Shown here: piece after piece, positions 25,189 to 35,683 of the stretch | Numbering within the stretch: position 1 is the stretch's first letter | Layout: each line of letters starts with the position of its first letter | The notes under the pieces: model-generated | Databases searched by the model: none | Seen by the model: the letters and a program-made list of their open reading frames with translations, nothing else | Told to the model about the DNA's origin: nothing | Source: UBA11612 sp964475755 | GTDB lineage: Bacteria > Pseudomonadota > Alphaproteobacteria > Rhodospirillales > Rhodospirillaceae | Direction: 5' to 3' | DNA: 44,778 nt | Assembly: GCA_964475755.1 (NCBI GenBank) | Contig: CAYYXR010000025.1 | Coordinates: forward strand, 1 to 44,778 | Program-made: the position numbers and the translations under genes

Positions 25189-25887
25189 TCAGGCTTCGCT
25201 CAATTCCATACCTTCGCCGGGAAATCCTTTACGCAGCTTGAGGATTTGGGCCTTTGTCGCCGGAACCATTTTGCCGCCAGATTTCGGCAATACCCAGTAG
25301 TACTTGAAGTCCCGTCCTATGACGGCGAACTTCTCGCCGCGGCGCGAGTAAACGCGGCGGTGCGAAACCGATTGGTCGATATACGTACCGCGCCAATCGT
25401 CGTCCTTCTTAAACATATATTCGTGGCTGTCGATGAACTGCTTCACGAACTTCTTCTCGACAATCGTGATATTCGAGATCACCCAACACTGCCCTTCGAA
25501 GCCCCAGTAGCAGGCGAGCCCCACAAATTCGCCCTCGGGATTGAAATAGGGATAGAACGGAAAGGACCGGCAAGCCATGGAGCGGTTATCGCGCTCGCAA
25601 TGCGCAGCGCCTTTACATTCGATTGCGCAACAATCGGACCCTTTCAAGTCCGCGAGCTCGCGCTTGGCATCCGCGGTCACGGCTTTGTAGGGCTTCCACA
25701 TATCCGTGCGGGACTTGAGAAGCTTCCATTCGGTCTTTTCGACGATGGGAATGGCGTAGTCGGTCGTACAACATACAGGTTGCCCACCGTTATAGGGCGC
25801 GCACTTACTTCCACAGTCGTAAACTTTAGAGATCGGCGCTTGAAACCGATCGAACATCTCAGCGTAATGCTTGGGTTTAACGGACAT
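25189..25887 (-). CDS. Conserved Cys-rich protein, possibly YkgJ-like metal-binding
   Basis: Function not recognised. The 232-residue protein has eleven cysteines at residues 25, 29, 39, 40, 86, 87, 91, 97, 106, 126 and 134, all in the N-terminal 60%. The pattern (DCGSKC, then PVCCTTDYAIPIVEKTEW; later DCCAIECKGAAHC and ACRSFPFYPYF) resembles the YkgJ-type zinc/iron-chelating family in its C...C...CC start and the following I-P-x-x-x-x-E segment. The C-terminal 90 residues are basic and aromatic without Cys. There is no signal peptide or membrane segment, so it is likely cytoplasmic. It is a single gene convergent with icd. Confidence 0.75.
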   Translation of the reverse strand: MSVKPKHYAEMFDRFQAPISKVYDCGSKCAPYNGGQPVCCTTDYAIPIVEKTEWKLLKSRTDMWKPYKAVTADAKRELADLKGSDCCAIECKGAAHCERDNRSMACRSFPFYPYFNPEGEFVGLACYWGFEGQCWVISNITIVEKKFVKQFIDSHEYMFKKDDDWRGTYIDQSVSHRRVYSRRGEKFAVIGRDFKYYWVLPKSGGKMVPATKAQILKLRKGFPGEGMELSEA

Positions 25888-26068
25888 TTGCCGGGTACAA
25901 TCCTAAACTAAATATGGTGCCCGAGAGCTGCGGACCTTCGGTCTTTGTTCGGTATAACCTGCATAAGCCGTCTTTGAAAAGGGTTGCGGGCGAATAGATA
26001 AAAGTGGTGCGATCGATGATCGGCCATGTCACAACAGAGTCACAGTCCAGAGCGGTGGAGCCCTCAAG

Positions 26069-26458
26069 ATGCAAGCATACCTGTGGATAGGTTTGGGCGG
26101 CGCCGTCGGCAGCATGGCGCGGCACTGGAGTAATGGCCTAGCTGCCGTTCTGGTGGGCGTCGGATTTCCCTGGGGCACCCTCGCCGTCAATGTCATCGGC
26201 TCCTTCATTATTGGATTAGCGGCTGTCATCTTGAGCGCCGACGGCAGATTTCCCGCGCCTGACGCCGTGCGCCAGTTTCTTATGGTCGGCGTATGCGGCG
26301 GCTTCACAACCTTCTCGGCATTCAGCCTGCAAACGCTGACCTTGCTTGAGGGAGGGCAGTGGTTGCCCGCCGCCGCAAATATCATGCTGTCGGTGGCGGC
26401 CTGCCTCCTTGCAGTGTGGTTGGGGTATATGGCGGGCCTCGCCATCAGCCCGCGCTAG
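26069..26458 (+). CDS. crcB: Fluoride efflux channel CrcB (Fluc)
   Basis: Small inner-membrane fluoride channel of 129 residues with four transmembrane helices. It shows the family motifs GGAVGSMARHW near the start, PWGTLAVNVIGSFIIGL (the conserved Asn and Gly) and GVCGGFTTFSAFSLQTL (the conserved FTTFSxF). Only one copy is present, which is sufficient for the dual-topology homodimer. I looked for the fluoride (crcB) riboswitch in the 180 bp upstream and did not find its consensus. It is convergent with the efflux permease gene, whose stop lies 5 bp away. Confidence 0.95.
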   Translation: MQAYLWIGLGGAVGSMARHWSNGLAAVLVGVGFPWGTLAVNVIGSFIIGLAAVILSADGRFPAPDAVRQFLMVGVCGGFTTFSAFSLQTLTLLEGGQWLPAAANIMLSVAACLLAVWLGYMAGLAISPR

Positions 26459-26463
26459 ACCGC

Positions 26464-27672
26464 CTATTCGTGACGCAATGCCTCGATAGGGTTGAGGCGC
26501 GCGGCCCGCCTCGCGGGCATAAATCCGAAGGCCACGCCCACGGCCCCAGAAAAGGCGAAGGCCATAAGGGCCGTCACCGGCTCGAATACAAACGGCACGT
26601 TGATAGCCGGCGCCACCAAGGCCGCACCTGTCATACCAAGGACAATGCCGGCAAAACCACCGAAAGCCGACAAAAGCGCCGCCTCCACCAAAAACTGCAT
26701 CATGACCTCGTTTTCCGTCGCGCCGATGGCCAGCCGGATACCGATCTCCCGCGTCCGTTCGGTAACGGACACAAGCATGATGTTCATGATACCGATGCCG
26801 CCCACCAGCAAACTGACGGCGGCTATGGCGCTCAGGAACGTCGTCATAACGCCGATTGTGTTTTCCATGACCTCGGAAACTTCGGTCATATCCAACACGT
26901 TGAAATTGGAATCTTCGTCTTCGTCCACGCGGCGGCGCTCGCGCATGAGCTGAGTTACCTGCTCCTTGAGCGCCGGCATGCTTTCCTGGGAATACGCGGA
27001 AATAAATATCTGCGCTATGCGATTGGATCCGGAGATGCGCCGCTGAAAGGTGCGGGTCGGCATGGCGACGACCAAATCCTGATCGCCGCCAAACATCACC
27101 TGCCCCTTCGATTCAAGAATGCCGATGATTTCGCAGGAAATTTTATCGACGCGGATCATTGCGCCAAGCGGATCCTGGCCGGGAAACATCTCTTCATGGA
27201 TCGTTGCGCCGATAATACACACGGCGCGTCCCGCGCTCTCCTCAGCAGGGGTGAATGTCCGTCCAGCAGTGAGCGCCCAGTTTCTGACCTGAATGAATTC
27301 ACTTGTCGTTCCAACGACGTTCGAGCGCCTATTCTCGTTTCCGGCAATGATTTGAGACATGCGTTGCGCATACGGGGCAATGGCTGCAATCTCGGGAATA
27401 TCCCGGCGTAAGGCCTCGATGTCGGACAACTCGAACGGCGGCGACGACCCTGCCGCACCGCCCATGCGATGATTGCCGCCGGGCATCAGGGTCAGCATAT
27501 TGCTGCCCATTTTTGAAATCTCGCTGCCGACCTGCGCTGTGGTACCCGCACCAAGGGTGACAATAATGATCACCGCAGCCACACCGATGATTATGCCAAG
27601 AACGGTCAGCGCTGAACGCAAGACGTTCCGGCGTATTTCCTTGAAGGCCATCAATATGGTGGTTGCGAACAT
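26464..27672 (-). CDS. MacB-like ABC transporter permease
   Basis: Integral membrane part of a MacAB-type system. The 402-residue protein begins with a first helix in the RSALTVLGIIIGVAAVIIIV segment. A large periplasmic MacB_PCD domain covers about residues 45-270. A C-terminal FtsX domain has three helices (SAIAAVSLLVGGIGIMNIML onward, residues 280-395). Family motifs include TERTREIGIRLAIGAT and the terminal PARRAARLNPIEALRHE. It is encoded separately from its ATPase, unlike fused E. coli MacB. It is the last gene of the operon hlyD-like, ATPase, permease. Such systems export peptides, lipoproteins or drugs; the substrate here is unknown. Confidence 0.93.
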   Translation of the reverse strand: MFATTILMAFKEIRRNVLRSALTVLGIIIGVAAVIIIVTLGAGTTAQVGSEISKMGSNMLTLMPGGNHRMGGAAGSSPPFELSDIEALRRDIPEIAAIAPYAQRMSQIIAGNENRRSNVVGTTSEFIQVRNWALTAGRTFTPAEESAGRAVCIIGATIHEEMFPGQDPLGAMIRVDKISCEIIGILESKGQVMFGGDQDLVVAMPTRTFQRRISGSNRIAQIFISAYSQESMPALKEQVTQLMRERRRVDEDEDSNFNVLDMTEVSEVMENTIGVMTTFLSAIAAVSLLVGGIGIMNIMLVSVTERTREIGIRLAIGATENEVMMQFLVEAALLSAFGGFAGIVLGMTGAALVAPAINVPFVFEPVTALMAFAFSGAVGVAFGFMPARRAARLNPIEALRHE

Positions 27673-27689
27673 GCCGGCCGTCTTTCCTG

Positions 27690-28445
27690 TTACGCCGCGT
27701 CTTGAGTGCTGGTTTCGTTTATTATTTTACCGTCGCGGAACTCTAAACGCCGATGCGCATAAGCTGCGATGTCGTCTTCGTGCGTCACCAGGACAACCGT
27801 GAGTCCGCGTTCCCGATTGAGGCGCGTCAGCAATTGCATGATTTCGTGACTGCGCGCGGAATCGAGATTGCCGGTCGGCTCGTCCGCCAAGATAACCGAC
27901 GGCTCGGTGACGATGGCACGGGCGATTGCAACACGCTGCTGCTGCCCCCCTGACAATTCCGCAGGCGTATGGTTCTCGCGCCCTAAAAGCCCAACTGTTT
28001 CAAGGGCTTCCATGGCCCGGCGCCGGCGCGCACCTTTATCAAGGCGCTGATAAATCAACGGCAGCTCGAGGTTTTCCAGAGCGGTTGTTCGGGCGAGCAA
28101 ATTGAAGCCCTGAAAGACAAACCCCAGGTAATGACGGCGCAACAGGGCCAGTTGATCATGCGACAGCGTGGCCACATCCACGCCGCGGAAGAAATACTTG
28201 CCGCGCGTGGGCACATCCAGACAGCCGAGGATATTCATCGTCGTTGACTTGCCCGAACCAGACGCGCCCATCACCGCAACAAAATCACCGCTGTTGACCT
28301 CAAAGCTAACACCGTCGAGCGCCCGCACTTCAGCGTCGCCTTGGCCGTAAATTTTAAAAACGTTCTCAAAGCGAATAAGGGGCTGGCCCGATACGTTTCC
28401 CGACGCCATCTGTATTGAACCGGAGGGATTGTAATTCGTGGTCAT
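27690..28445 (-). CDS. ABC transporter ATP-binding protein (MacB/LolD type)
   Basis: Cytoplasmic ATPase of the MacAB-like exporter. ATG 28445 (MTTNYNPSGSIQMASGN) begins 4 nt after the adaptor gene's stop; a longer frame from 28487 would overlap it. All nucleotide-binding motifs are present: Walker A GASGSGKSTT, Q-loop GFVFQGFNLLA, signature LSGGQQQRVAIARAI, Walker B VILADEPTGNLD and switch His in VLVTHEDD. At 251 residues it is a single ABC domain. The N-terminal 25 residues are a polar non-conserved lead. Gene order adaptor-ATPase-permease and tight spacing indicate one transcription unit. Confidence 0.95.
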   Translation of the reverse strand: MTTNYNPSGSIQMASGNVSGQPLIRFENVFKIYGQGDAEVRALDGVSFEVNSGDFVAVMGASGSGKSTTMNILGCLDVPTRGKYFFRGVDVATLSHDQLALLRRHYLGFVFQGFNLLARTTALENLELPLIYQRLDKGARRRRAMEALETVGLLGRENHTPAELSGGQQQRVAIARAIVTEPSVILADEPTGNLDSARSHEIMQLLTRLNRERGLTVVLVTHEDDIAAYAHRRLEFRDGKIINETSTQDAA

Positions 28446-28449
28446 GGCG

Positions 28450-29739
28450 CTACGGCGCGGGGGCGTCCACGCCGGTAATGACGGCATCGCCGGGTTGGAT
28501 GTTTCCGCTTGTGATCTCGGTGCGCCGACCGTCGGAAATGCCCACAGTTACTGGAATAGGACGGGGCAGGTCGGCTTGCAGCATCCAGACCCGTTGTCCG
28601 CTTTCCCGAGCACCGTTTTCAGGTGGGCGCGGCCGGTCGTCGTCGAAAAGTCTTCCAAACGGTCCTGGCGGACCAGAACGTCGCTGCTGGCGTACAACGG
28701 AGGGATCAAAGCGGAGGGCCGCGTTCGGCACGGTCAAAACATCATTCTTAGAGGCCGTGACGATCGTCGCCGTGGCCGTCATGCCAGGGCGCAATGACAA
28801 ATCTCCGTTCTCCACCGTAAGAACAGCCTGATAGGTGACGACATTGTCCACGGTCTTGGGGGCAAACCTGACCTGGGTAATGGTCGCGGGGTACTCCCTG
28901 TTTTGGAACGCATCGACAATAAAAGTGGCGCTCTGTCCTTCGACAACACGTCCGATATCCGCTTCGTCCACATCGACTTCAAGCTGCATCTGGGTCAAAT
29001 CTTCAGCAAGTTTAAACAACACAGGTGTCTGAAAGCTCGCGGCAACCACCTGACCCGGCTCTACGCTTCTCGAGAGGACAACTCCGTTAATGGGCGATTT
29101 GATCTCGGCTTTCGACAATGCCGTTTCATCCGAGCTTAAAGTAGCCTGGGCGACCTCGACCTGCGCTTCGGCGCTGGCGAGGCTTGCCGCCGCGCGCGCC
29201 GCCGCGGCTTCGGTAGATTCCAGAGTTTGCTTCGATGTGAAACCGGTCTTTGCGAGCTCGCGAGAACGCTGCAGCTTATCTTCGCTTTCCGCAAGCGTCG
29301 CCCTTGCATCTTGCACGCGCGCCCTGGCGGCGGCGAGAGACGCCCGCGACTGCAACACCCGCGCACGCAAAGTATCCGTGTCCAGAACTGCCAACAATTG
29401 GCCTTCCTGAACGCGGTCATTGAAGTCCACAAATACCTGATCGATCTGCCCTGAGACTTCGGGCCCGATATCAACCGAATTTACGGGCTGCAACGTGCCG
29501 GTTGCCGTCACTGTTGCCGTCAAATTTCCAGTAACCACTTCTCCCGTCCTGAAAACCGGAGGTGGAGGACCCCCGAACGGGCCAAAGAAAATTATCAGTG
29601 CAACGAGGGTAATGCCCGCGCCCCCGGCAATCATCCACTTTCTGGATATTTTGCCGTCCGCGTCTCTTACCCGGCCCAATCCGAGGACAGCAGAAACATC
29701 CTCGTCCGCACCCGGCTTAACTTGCGCTTCGTCTTTCAT
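28450..29739 (-). CDS. Efflux periplasmic adaptor (HlyD/MacA family)
   Basis: Membrane-fusion protein linking the inner-membrane MacB-like transporter to an outer-membrane channel. ATG 29739 (MKDEAQVKPGADEDV) is preferred, with AAAGAAG upstream, over an in-frame GTG at 29763. A cytoplasmic lead of about 35 residues is followed by one membrane anchor (MIAGGAGITLVALIIFFGPF). The lipoyl/barrel-sandwich halves are SVDIGPEVSGQIDQVFVDFN and AEIKSPINGVVLSRSVEPGQ, flanking a long Ala/Arg/Glu-rich coiled-coil hairpin. Beta-barrel and membrane-proximal domains follow (VDEADIGRVVEGQSATFIVD, LRPGMTATATIVTA). It is the first gene of the three-gene operon. No outer-membrane TolC-like gene is in the window. 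Confidence 0.94.
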   Translation of the reverse strand: MKDEAQVKPGADEDVSAVLGLGRVRDADGKISRKWMIAGGAGITLVALIIFFGPFGGPPPPVFRTGEVVTGNLTATVTATGTLQPVNSVDIGPEVSGQIDQVFVDFNDRVQEGQLLAVLDTDTLRARVLQSRASLAAARARVQDARATLAESEDKLQRSRELAKTGFTSKQTLESTEAAAARAAASLASAEAQVEVAQATLSSDETALSKAEIKSPINGVVLSRSVEPGQVVAASFQTPVLFKLAEDLTQMQLEVDVDEADIGRVVEGQSATFIVDAFQNREYPATITQVRFAPKTVDNVVTYQAVLTVENGDLSLRPGMTATATIVTASKNDVLTVPNAALRFDPSVVRQQRRSGPPGPFGRLFDDDRPRPPENGARESGQRVWMLQADLPRPIPVTVGISDGRRTEITSGNIQPGDAVITGVDAPAP

Positions 29740-29872
29740 GGACTTTCTTCTTTCCGCCGGCACTTATGTCGGTGTTTTGCCGTCCGACCGCAATACGTCT
29801 GCACCTTGGAAATATTAAGAGCGGTATTGAGTGATACTACCTTCAAGTGTAGCGCCTGAGAAACGCCAGAAC

Positions 29873-29888
29873 TGTAAGAAAGTGTAAC
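29873..29888. promoter_or_regulatory. TGTAA direct repeats upstream of the MacAB-like operon
   Basis: TGTAAG (29873-29878) and TGTAAC (29883-29888) are in direct orientation with a 10-bp period, the geometry of OmpR-family regulator sites. It also fits the CpxR-like GTAAx-N5-GTAAx layout. The site is about 135-150 bp upstream of the adaptor start and 50 bp past the vWA gene's stop. Confidence 0.3.
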
Positions 29889-29938
29889 TTTTTCAGCAGA
29901 TTTCAGATGTTTAACGCCCAATCCGGCCAATCCCGTCG

Positions 29939-31123
29939 CTAATGGGTCAGTTCAGAAATGGCATCGTCCAGTCCCGCAAGCGTCAACGGATACATCCGCT
30001 CCTCCATGAGCTTGCGCATCAACCCAATGGACTCGGTGTACGGCCAGTGCCGCTGGGGCACCGGATTAAGCCAAACCGCCCGCGACCAGGTGGACAGCAA
30101 ACGCCGCATCCACACCTCACCGGACTCCTCATTCCAGTGCTCCACGGCCCCGCCGGGATAAACGATCTCATAAGGGCTCATGGACGCATCGCCGACAAAG
30201 ATCAATTTGTAGTCCGGCGGATACTTATGCAGAACATCCCAGGTCGGCATCTTATCCGTATGACGGCGTGTGTTGTCTTTCCAAACGCCTTCGTAAACGC
30301 AGTTGTGGAAATAGTAGTATTCAAGATGTTTGAATTCCGTACGGCACGCTGAGAATAATTCCGCACAAATCTTCACATGATCGTCCATCGACCCGCCGGC
30401 ATCGAGAAACAGAAGCACTTTGACCGCGTTGTGCCGCTCCGGCACCATTTTCAGATCAAGCAATCCACCATGATGCGCGGTGGATTGGATGGTTCCGTCG
30501 ATATCAAGTTCTGTCGCCGCGCCTTCGCGCGCAAACCGGCGAAGGCGGCGCAACGCCATCTTTATGTTTCGGGTGCCGAGTTCGAGTTGGTCATCGAGGT
30601 TCGCGAACTCACGCTTGTCCCACACCTTGACCGCGCGGCGATGGCGGCTTTCATGCTGGCCGATGCGTACACCTTCAGGATTATAGCCGTAGGCCCCGAA
30701 CGGAGATGTTCCGGCCGTGCCGATCCATTTTGAGCCACCGGAATGGCGGCCCTTTTGTTCAGCGAGGCGCTGACGAAGCGTTTCCATGATTTTTTCCCAT
30801 CCGCCGAGCGCTTCGATTTTCTTCTTGTCTTCCTCGGACAACATGAGCTGGGAAAGAGTCTTCAACCATTCCTCGGGCACATTGACGTCGATGCCCTCGA
30901 GGCCCGCTCCGCCTTCAAGCCCCTTGAACACCGCACCGAATACCCGGTCGAAGCGATCAAGGTTGCGCTCGTCCTTCACCAAGGTCGCTCGCGCAAGATA
31001 GTAGAAGTCCTCGACGTCGTATTTGGAAACGCCCGCTTCGACCGCTTCAATTAGCGCAAGATATTCGGTGATCGAGACCGGCAGCCCCGCTTTTTTGAGT
31101 CCCTCAATCAAATTGACGAACAT
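29939..31123 (-). CDS. vWA domain-containing protein (CoxE/MoxR-partner type)
   Basis: Soluble protein of 394 residues. An N-terminal helical part (LIEGLKKAGLPVSITEYLAL) is followed by a low-complexity hinge and a C-terminal von Willebrand A domain from about residue 230. The metal-site motif reads LFLDAGGSMDDHV, that is Asp241-x-Gly243-x-Ser245 rather than the standard DxSxS. The remaining vWA strands (YYFHNCVYEGVW, KLIFVGDASMSPYEI) are intact. It lies 18 bp after a MoxR-type ATPase gene. Such pairs act as chaperones that mature or insert cofactors into partner enzymes; the partner is not evident here. No signal or membrane segment is seen. Confidence 0.88.
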   Translation of the reverse strand: MFVNLIEGLKKAGLPVSITEYLALIEAVEAGVSKYDVEDFYYLARATLVKDERNLDRFDRVFGAVFKGLEGGAGLEGIDVNVPEEWLKTLSQLMLSEEDKKKIEALGGWEKIMETLRQRLAEQKGRHSGGSKWIGTAGTSPFGAYGYNPEGVRIGQHESRHRRAVKVWDKREFANLDDQLELGTRNIKMALRRLRRFAREGAATELDIDGTIQSTAHHGGLLDLKMVPERHNAVKVLLFLDAGGSMDDHVKICAELFSACRTEFKHLEYYYFHNCVYEGVWKDNTRRHTDKMPTWDVLHKYPPDYKLIFVGDASMSPYEIVYPGGAVEHWNEESGEVWMRRLLSTWSRAVWLNPVPQRHWPYTESIGLMRKLMEERMYPLTLAGLDDAISELTH

Positions 31124-31141
31124 CGTGGCTACCCCTGCCGG

Positions 31142-31990
31142 TTATCGGCCTTCACGACGAGCGAGGAACGCAAGCCGCTCGAGCATGTGTACGTCTTGCT
31201 CGTTTTTCAGAAGGGCCCCGTGCAGCGGTGGGATCACCGTTTTGACGTCCTTGGATTTCAGGGCCTCGGGCGAAATATCGTCCGCCATCAAGAGCTTGAT
31301 CCAATCCAGCAATTCTGAGGTGGAGGGCCGCTTTTTGAGGCCCGGCACATCCCGGATGTCGTAGAAAACATTCAGCGCTTCGCGAACCAGCAGTTTCTTC
31401 ACATCCGGAAAATGGACATCCACGATCCGCTCCATCGTTTCCCGATCGGGAAAGCGGATGTAGTGGAAGAAGCAACGCCGCAGGAACGCATCCGGCAGCT
31501 CTTTTTCATTGTTGGAGGTGATGATTACAACCGGCCGGGATTCCGCACGGATGGTCTCGCCTGTTTCATAGACGAAGAACTCCATACGATCGAGTTCGAG
31601 GAGAAGATCGTTTGGAAATTCGATATCCGCCTTGTCGATCTCATCGATCAGCAACACCGAGCGCTTCGGCGCCGACTCAAATGCCTGCCAGAGCTTGCCG
31701 GGTTTAATGTAGTTGGCGATGTCTTTGACTTTTTCATCGCCCAATTGCGAATCCCGCAAACGGGATACGGCGTCGTACTCGTACAGACCATGTTGCGCCT
31801 TGGTTGTCGATTTGATGTGCCATGTGAGCAGGGGCAAATCGAGCGAAGCGGCGATTTCGTGGGCAAGAACGGTTTTACCGGTCCCCGGTTCCCCCTTCAC
31901 CAGAAGGGGCCGTTCCAAAGTCACCGCTGCATTGACAGCCACCATCAGGTCTTCGGTGGCGATATAACTTTCTGTCCCGGAAAACCGCAT
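31142..31990 (-). CDS. MoxR family AAA+ ATPase
   Basis: AAA+ chaperone-like ATPase of 282 residues. It shows Walker A GEPGTGKT (33-40), Walker B with Asp116-Glu117 in VLLIDEIDKAD, sensor 1 in VVIITSNNEKELPDAFLRRC with its Arg finger region, and sensor 2 region near PSTSELLDWIKLL. GGAGCTTGAG precedes ATG 31990. It is upstream of, and presumably co-transcribed with, the vWA gene; MoxR-vWA pairs are widespread and commonly assist folding or metal insertion of a client enzyme. A small GGCCCC/GGGGCC hairpin lies in its leader (32021-32041). Confidence 0.93.
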   Translation of the reverse strand: MRFSGTESYIATEDLMVAVNAAVTLERPLLVKGEPGTGKTVLAHEIAASLDLPLLTWHIKSTTKAQHGLYEYDAVSRLRDSQLGDEKVKDIANYIKPGKLWQAFESAPKRSVLLIDEIDKADIEFPNDLLLELDRMEFFVYETGETIRAESRPVVIITSNNEKELPDAFLRRCFFHYIRFPDRETMERIVDVHFPDVKKLLVREALNVFYDIRDVPGLKKRPSTSELLDWIKLLMADDISPEALKSKDVKTVIPPLHGALLKNEQDVHMLERLAFLARREGR

Positions 31991-32103
31991 ATGTACTCAA
32001 GCTCCGTCATAAATACGTAAGGCCCCATCCTGATCGGGGCCTGTGCGTTGGATGAAGCCCTTATATAGGACCGGCGGGTCTGAATACAGAGCCGTAGACG
32101 GTG

Positions 32104-32138
32104 AAAAGCCCGGTTGGGGGAGGACCAACCGGGCTTTT
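32104..32138 (-). terminator. Bidirectional-looking terminator downstream of phasin gene
   Basis: A perfect 14-bp stem, AAAAGCCCGGTTGG (32104-32117) with CCAACCGGGCTTTT (32125-32138), has a 7-nt loop. On the minus strand it ends in CTTTTCACC, after the phasin stop at 32172. It would isolate phasin from the MoxR operon. Confidence 0.8.
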
Positions 32139-32171
32139 CTGAAGTCTGCCTAACTCAAGAAGGGGGAGGGA

Positions 32172-32528
32172 TTAGGCAGCCTTTTTCGAAGTCTTGGCAG
32201 GTGTCGGAAATTTGAACTTCTCGCCGAACGGAGCGGTCACGTCTTTCATGATGCTCGTGGAGAGGTCGGAGACTTTCTTGCTTTCCGCAACCATGGTTTC
32301 GAAAGAGTCCTGAGCCAGCTTCATCTGGAGCTGCACGAATTCTACCGGGGTCTTCGCGGAGTAGAGCTTCTTGCCCGCAGCCACCGCTTCTTCAACAGAC
32401 TTGCTGGAGAAATCGACGAAGTGCTTGGTCAACTTTTCAAAGCCTTCAGCCGCGGCCGTATTGGACTTCACGACGGTGTCAAAGGCGTCCTGATTAAAAG
32501 CTGCAAAATCAGCATATGCGACAGTCAT
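32172..32528 (-). CDS. Phasin family protein
   Basis: Small helical surface protein of polyhydroxyalkanoate granules. ATG 32528 (MTVAYADFAAFNQDAFDTVV) has AAGGA upstream and gives 118 residues; the frame extends upstream without homology. The phasin_2 pattern is clear: KSNTAAAEGFEKLTKHFVDF, AKTPVEFVQLQMKLAQDSFE and VSDLSTSIMKDVTAPF. The C-terminus is Lys/Ala-rich (TPAKTSKKAA), as in many phasins. It is monocistronic, with a near-consensus promoter and a strong terminator, which suggests abundant expression. PHA synthase genes are not in the window, so the granule role is inferred from the family. Confidence 0.88.
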   Translation of the reverse strand: MTVAYADFAAFNQDAFDTVVKSNTAAAEGFEKLTKHFVDFSSKSVEEAVAAGKKLYSAKTPVEFVQLQMKLAQDSFETMVAESKKVSDLSTSIMKDVTAPFGEKFKFPTPAKTSKKAA

Positions 32529-32653
32529 AAGTTCGGTTCCTTTTCTTTGGTTTGTTCGACGGGTTCGCTTCCCGTTTTCAGCGGCCGTAAAACAACCCAG
32601 GCGGCCGTTTAATCTCTTAACGCAGCGCGAAATTTGTTTGCTGCATTGCACAC

Positions 32654-32682
32654 AAGATAAGAAACCACGGGTTCTCTGTCAA
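32654..32682 (-). promoter_or_regulatory. Near-consensus sigma-70 promoter of the phasin gene
   Basis: On the minus strand TTGACA (32677-32682) is followed by a 17-bp spacer and TATCTT (32654-32659). This is the best sigma-70 match I saw in the window. The transcript would start near 32647, giving a leader of about 120 nt before the phasin ATG. Confidence 0.7.
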
Positions 32683-32755
32683 TGAAAAATGGTGCGCTGC
32701 ACAAAATTTTGCTGCGCACGCATAATTATACGTAAGTAATTGATTTTACATTATT

Positions 32756-35428
<2,673 letters not shown>

Positions 35429-35610
35429 TGCGTGCAACGCGTCCAATTCACCATCTTATGACCCGGCCCGTCGTTCATGCCGGGGGCGCTTTGTACCCTG
35501 GTCCGCCGGGAAGTGTCCAGAAAGCCCGCCGTTGTGAGTTTATCGGGTTCTATAGAGATGGTCCTATTTTACGCACCCTCAAGGCACCGGCTAAAAATCC
35601 GGCGTACATT

Positions 35611-35648
35611 CCCGCAAAAAAGAAAACGGGGTTCCTTGCGGAACCCCG
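35611..35648 (-). terminator. Rho-independent terminator of recA
   Basis: On the minus strand CGGGGTTCC and GGAACCCCG form a perfect 9-bp stem with a 4-nt loop (35627-35648). TTTTCTTTTTTG follows. It lies 36 bp after the recA stop and upstream of alaS. Confidence 0.88.
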
Positions 35649-35683
35649 TAGGAAATGACGGGTTTTGGGGTTTAGGAGGGATC

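Noticed and set aside
25888..26068. Fluoride (crcB) riboswitch upstream of crcB
   Set aside because: I looked for the conserved GGCGATGG start and its pseudoknot partners and could not find them.
32600..32640. CtrA-like TTAA pair upstream of the phasin gene
   Set aside because: The two TTAA half-sites are only 4 bp apart, not the 7 bp required.
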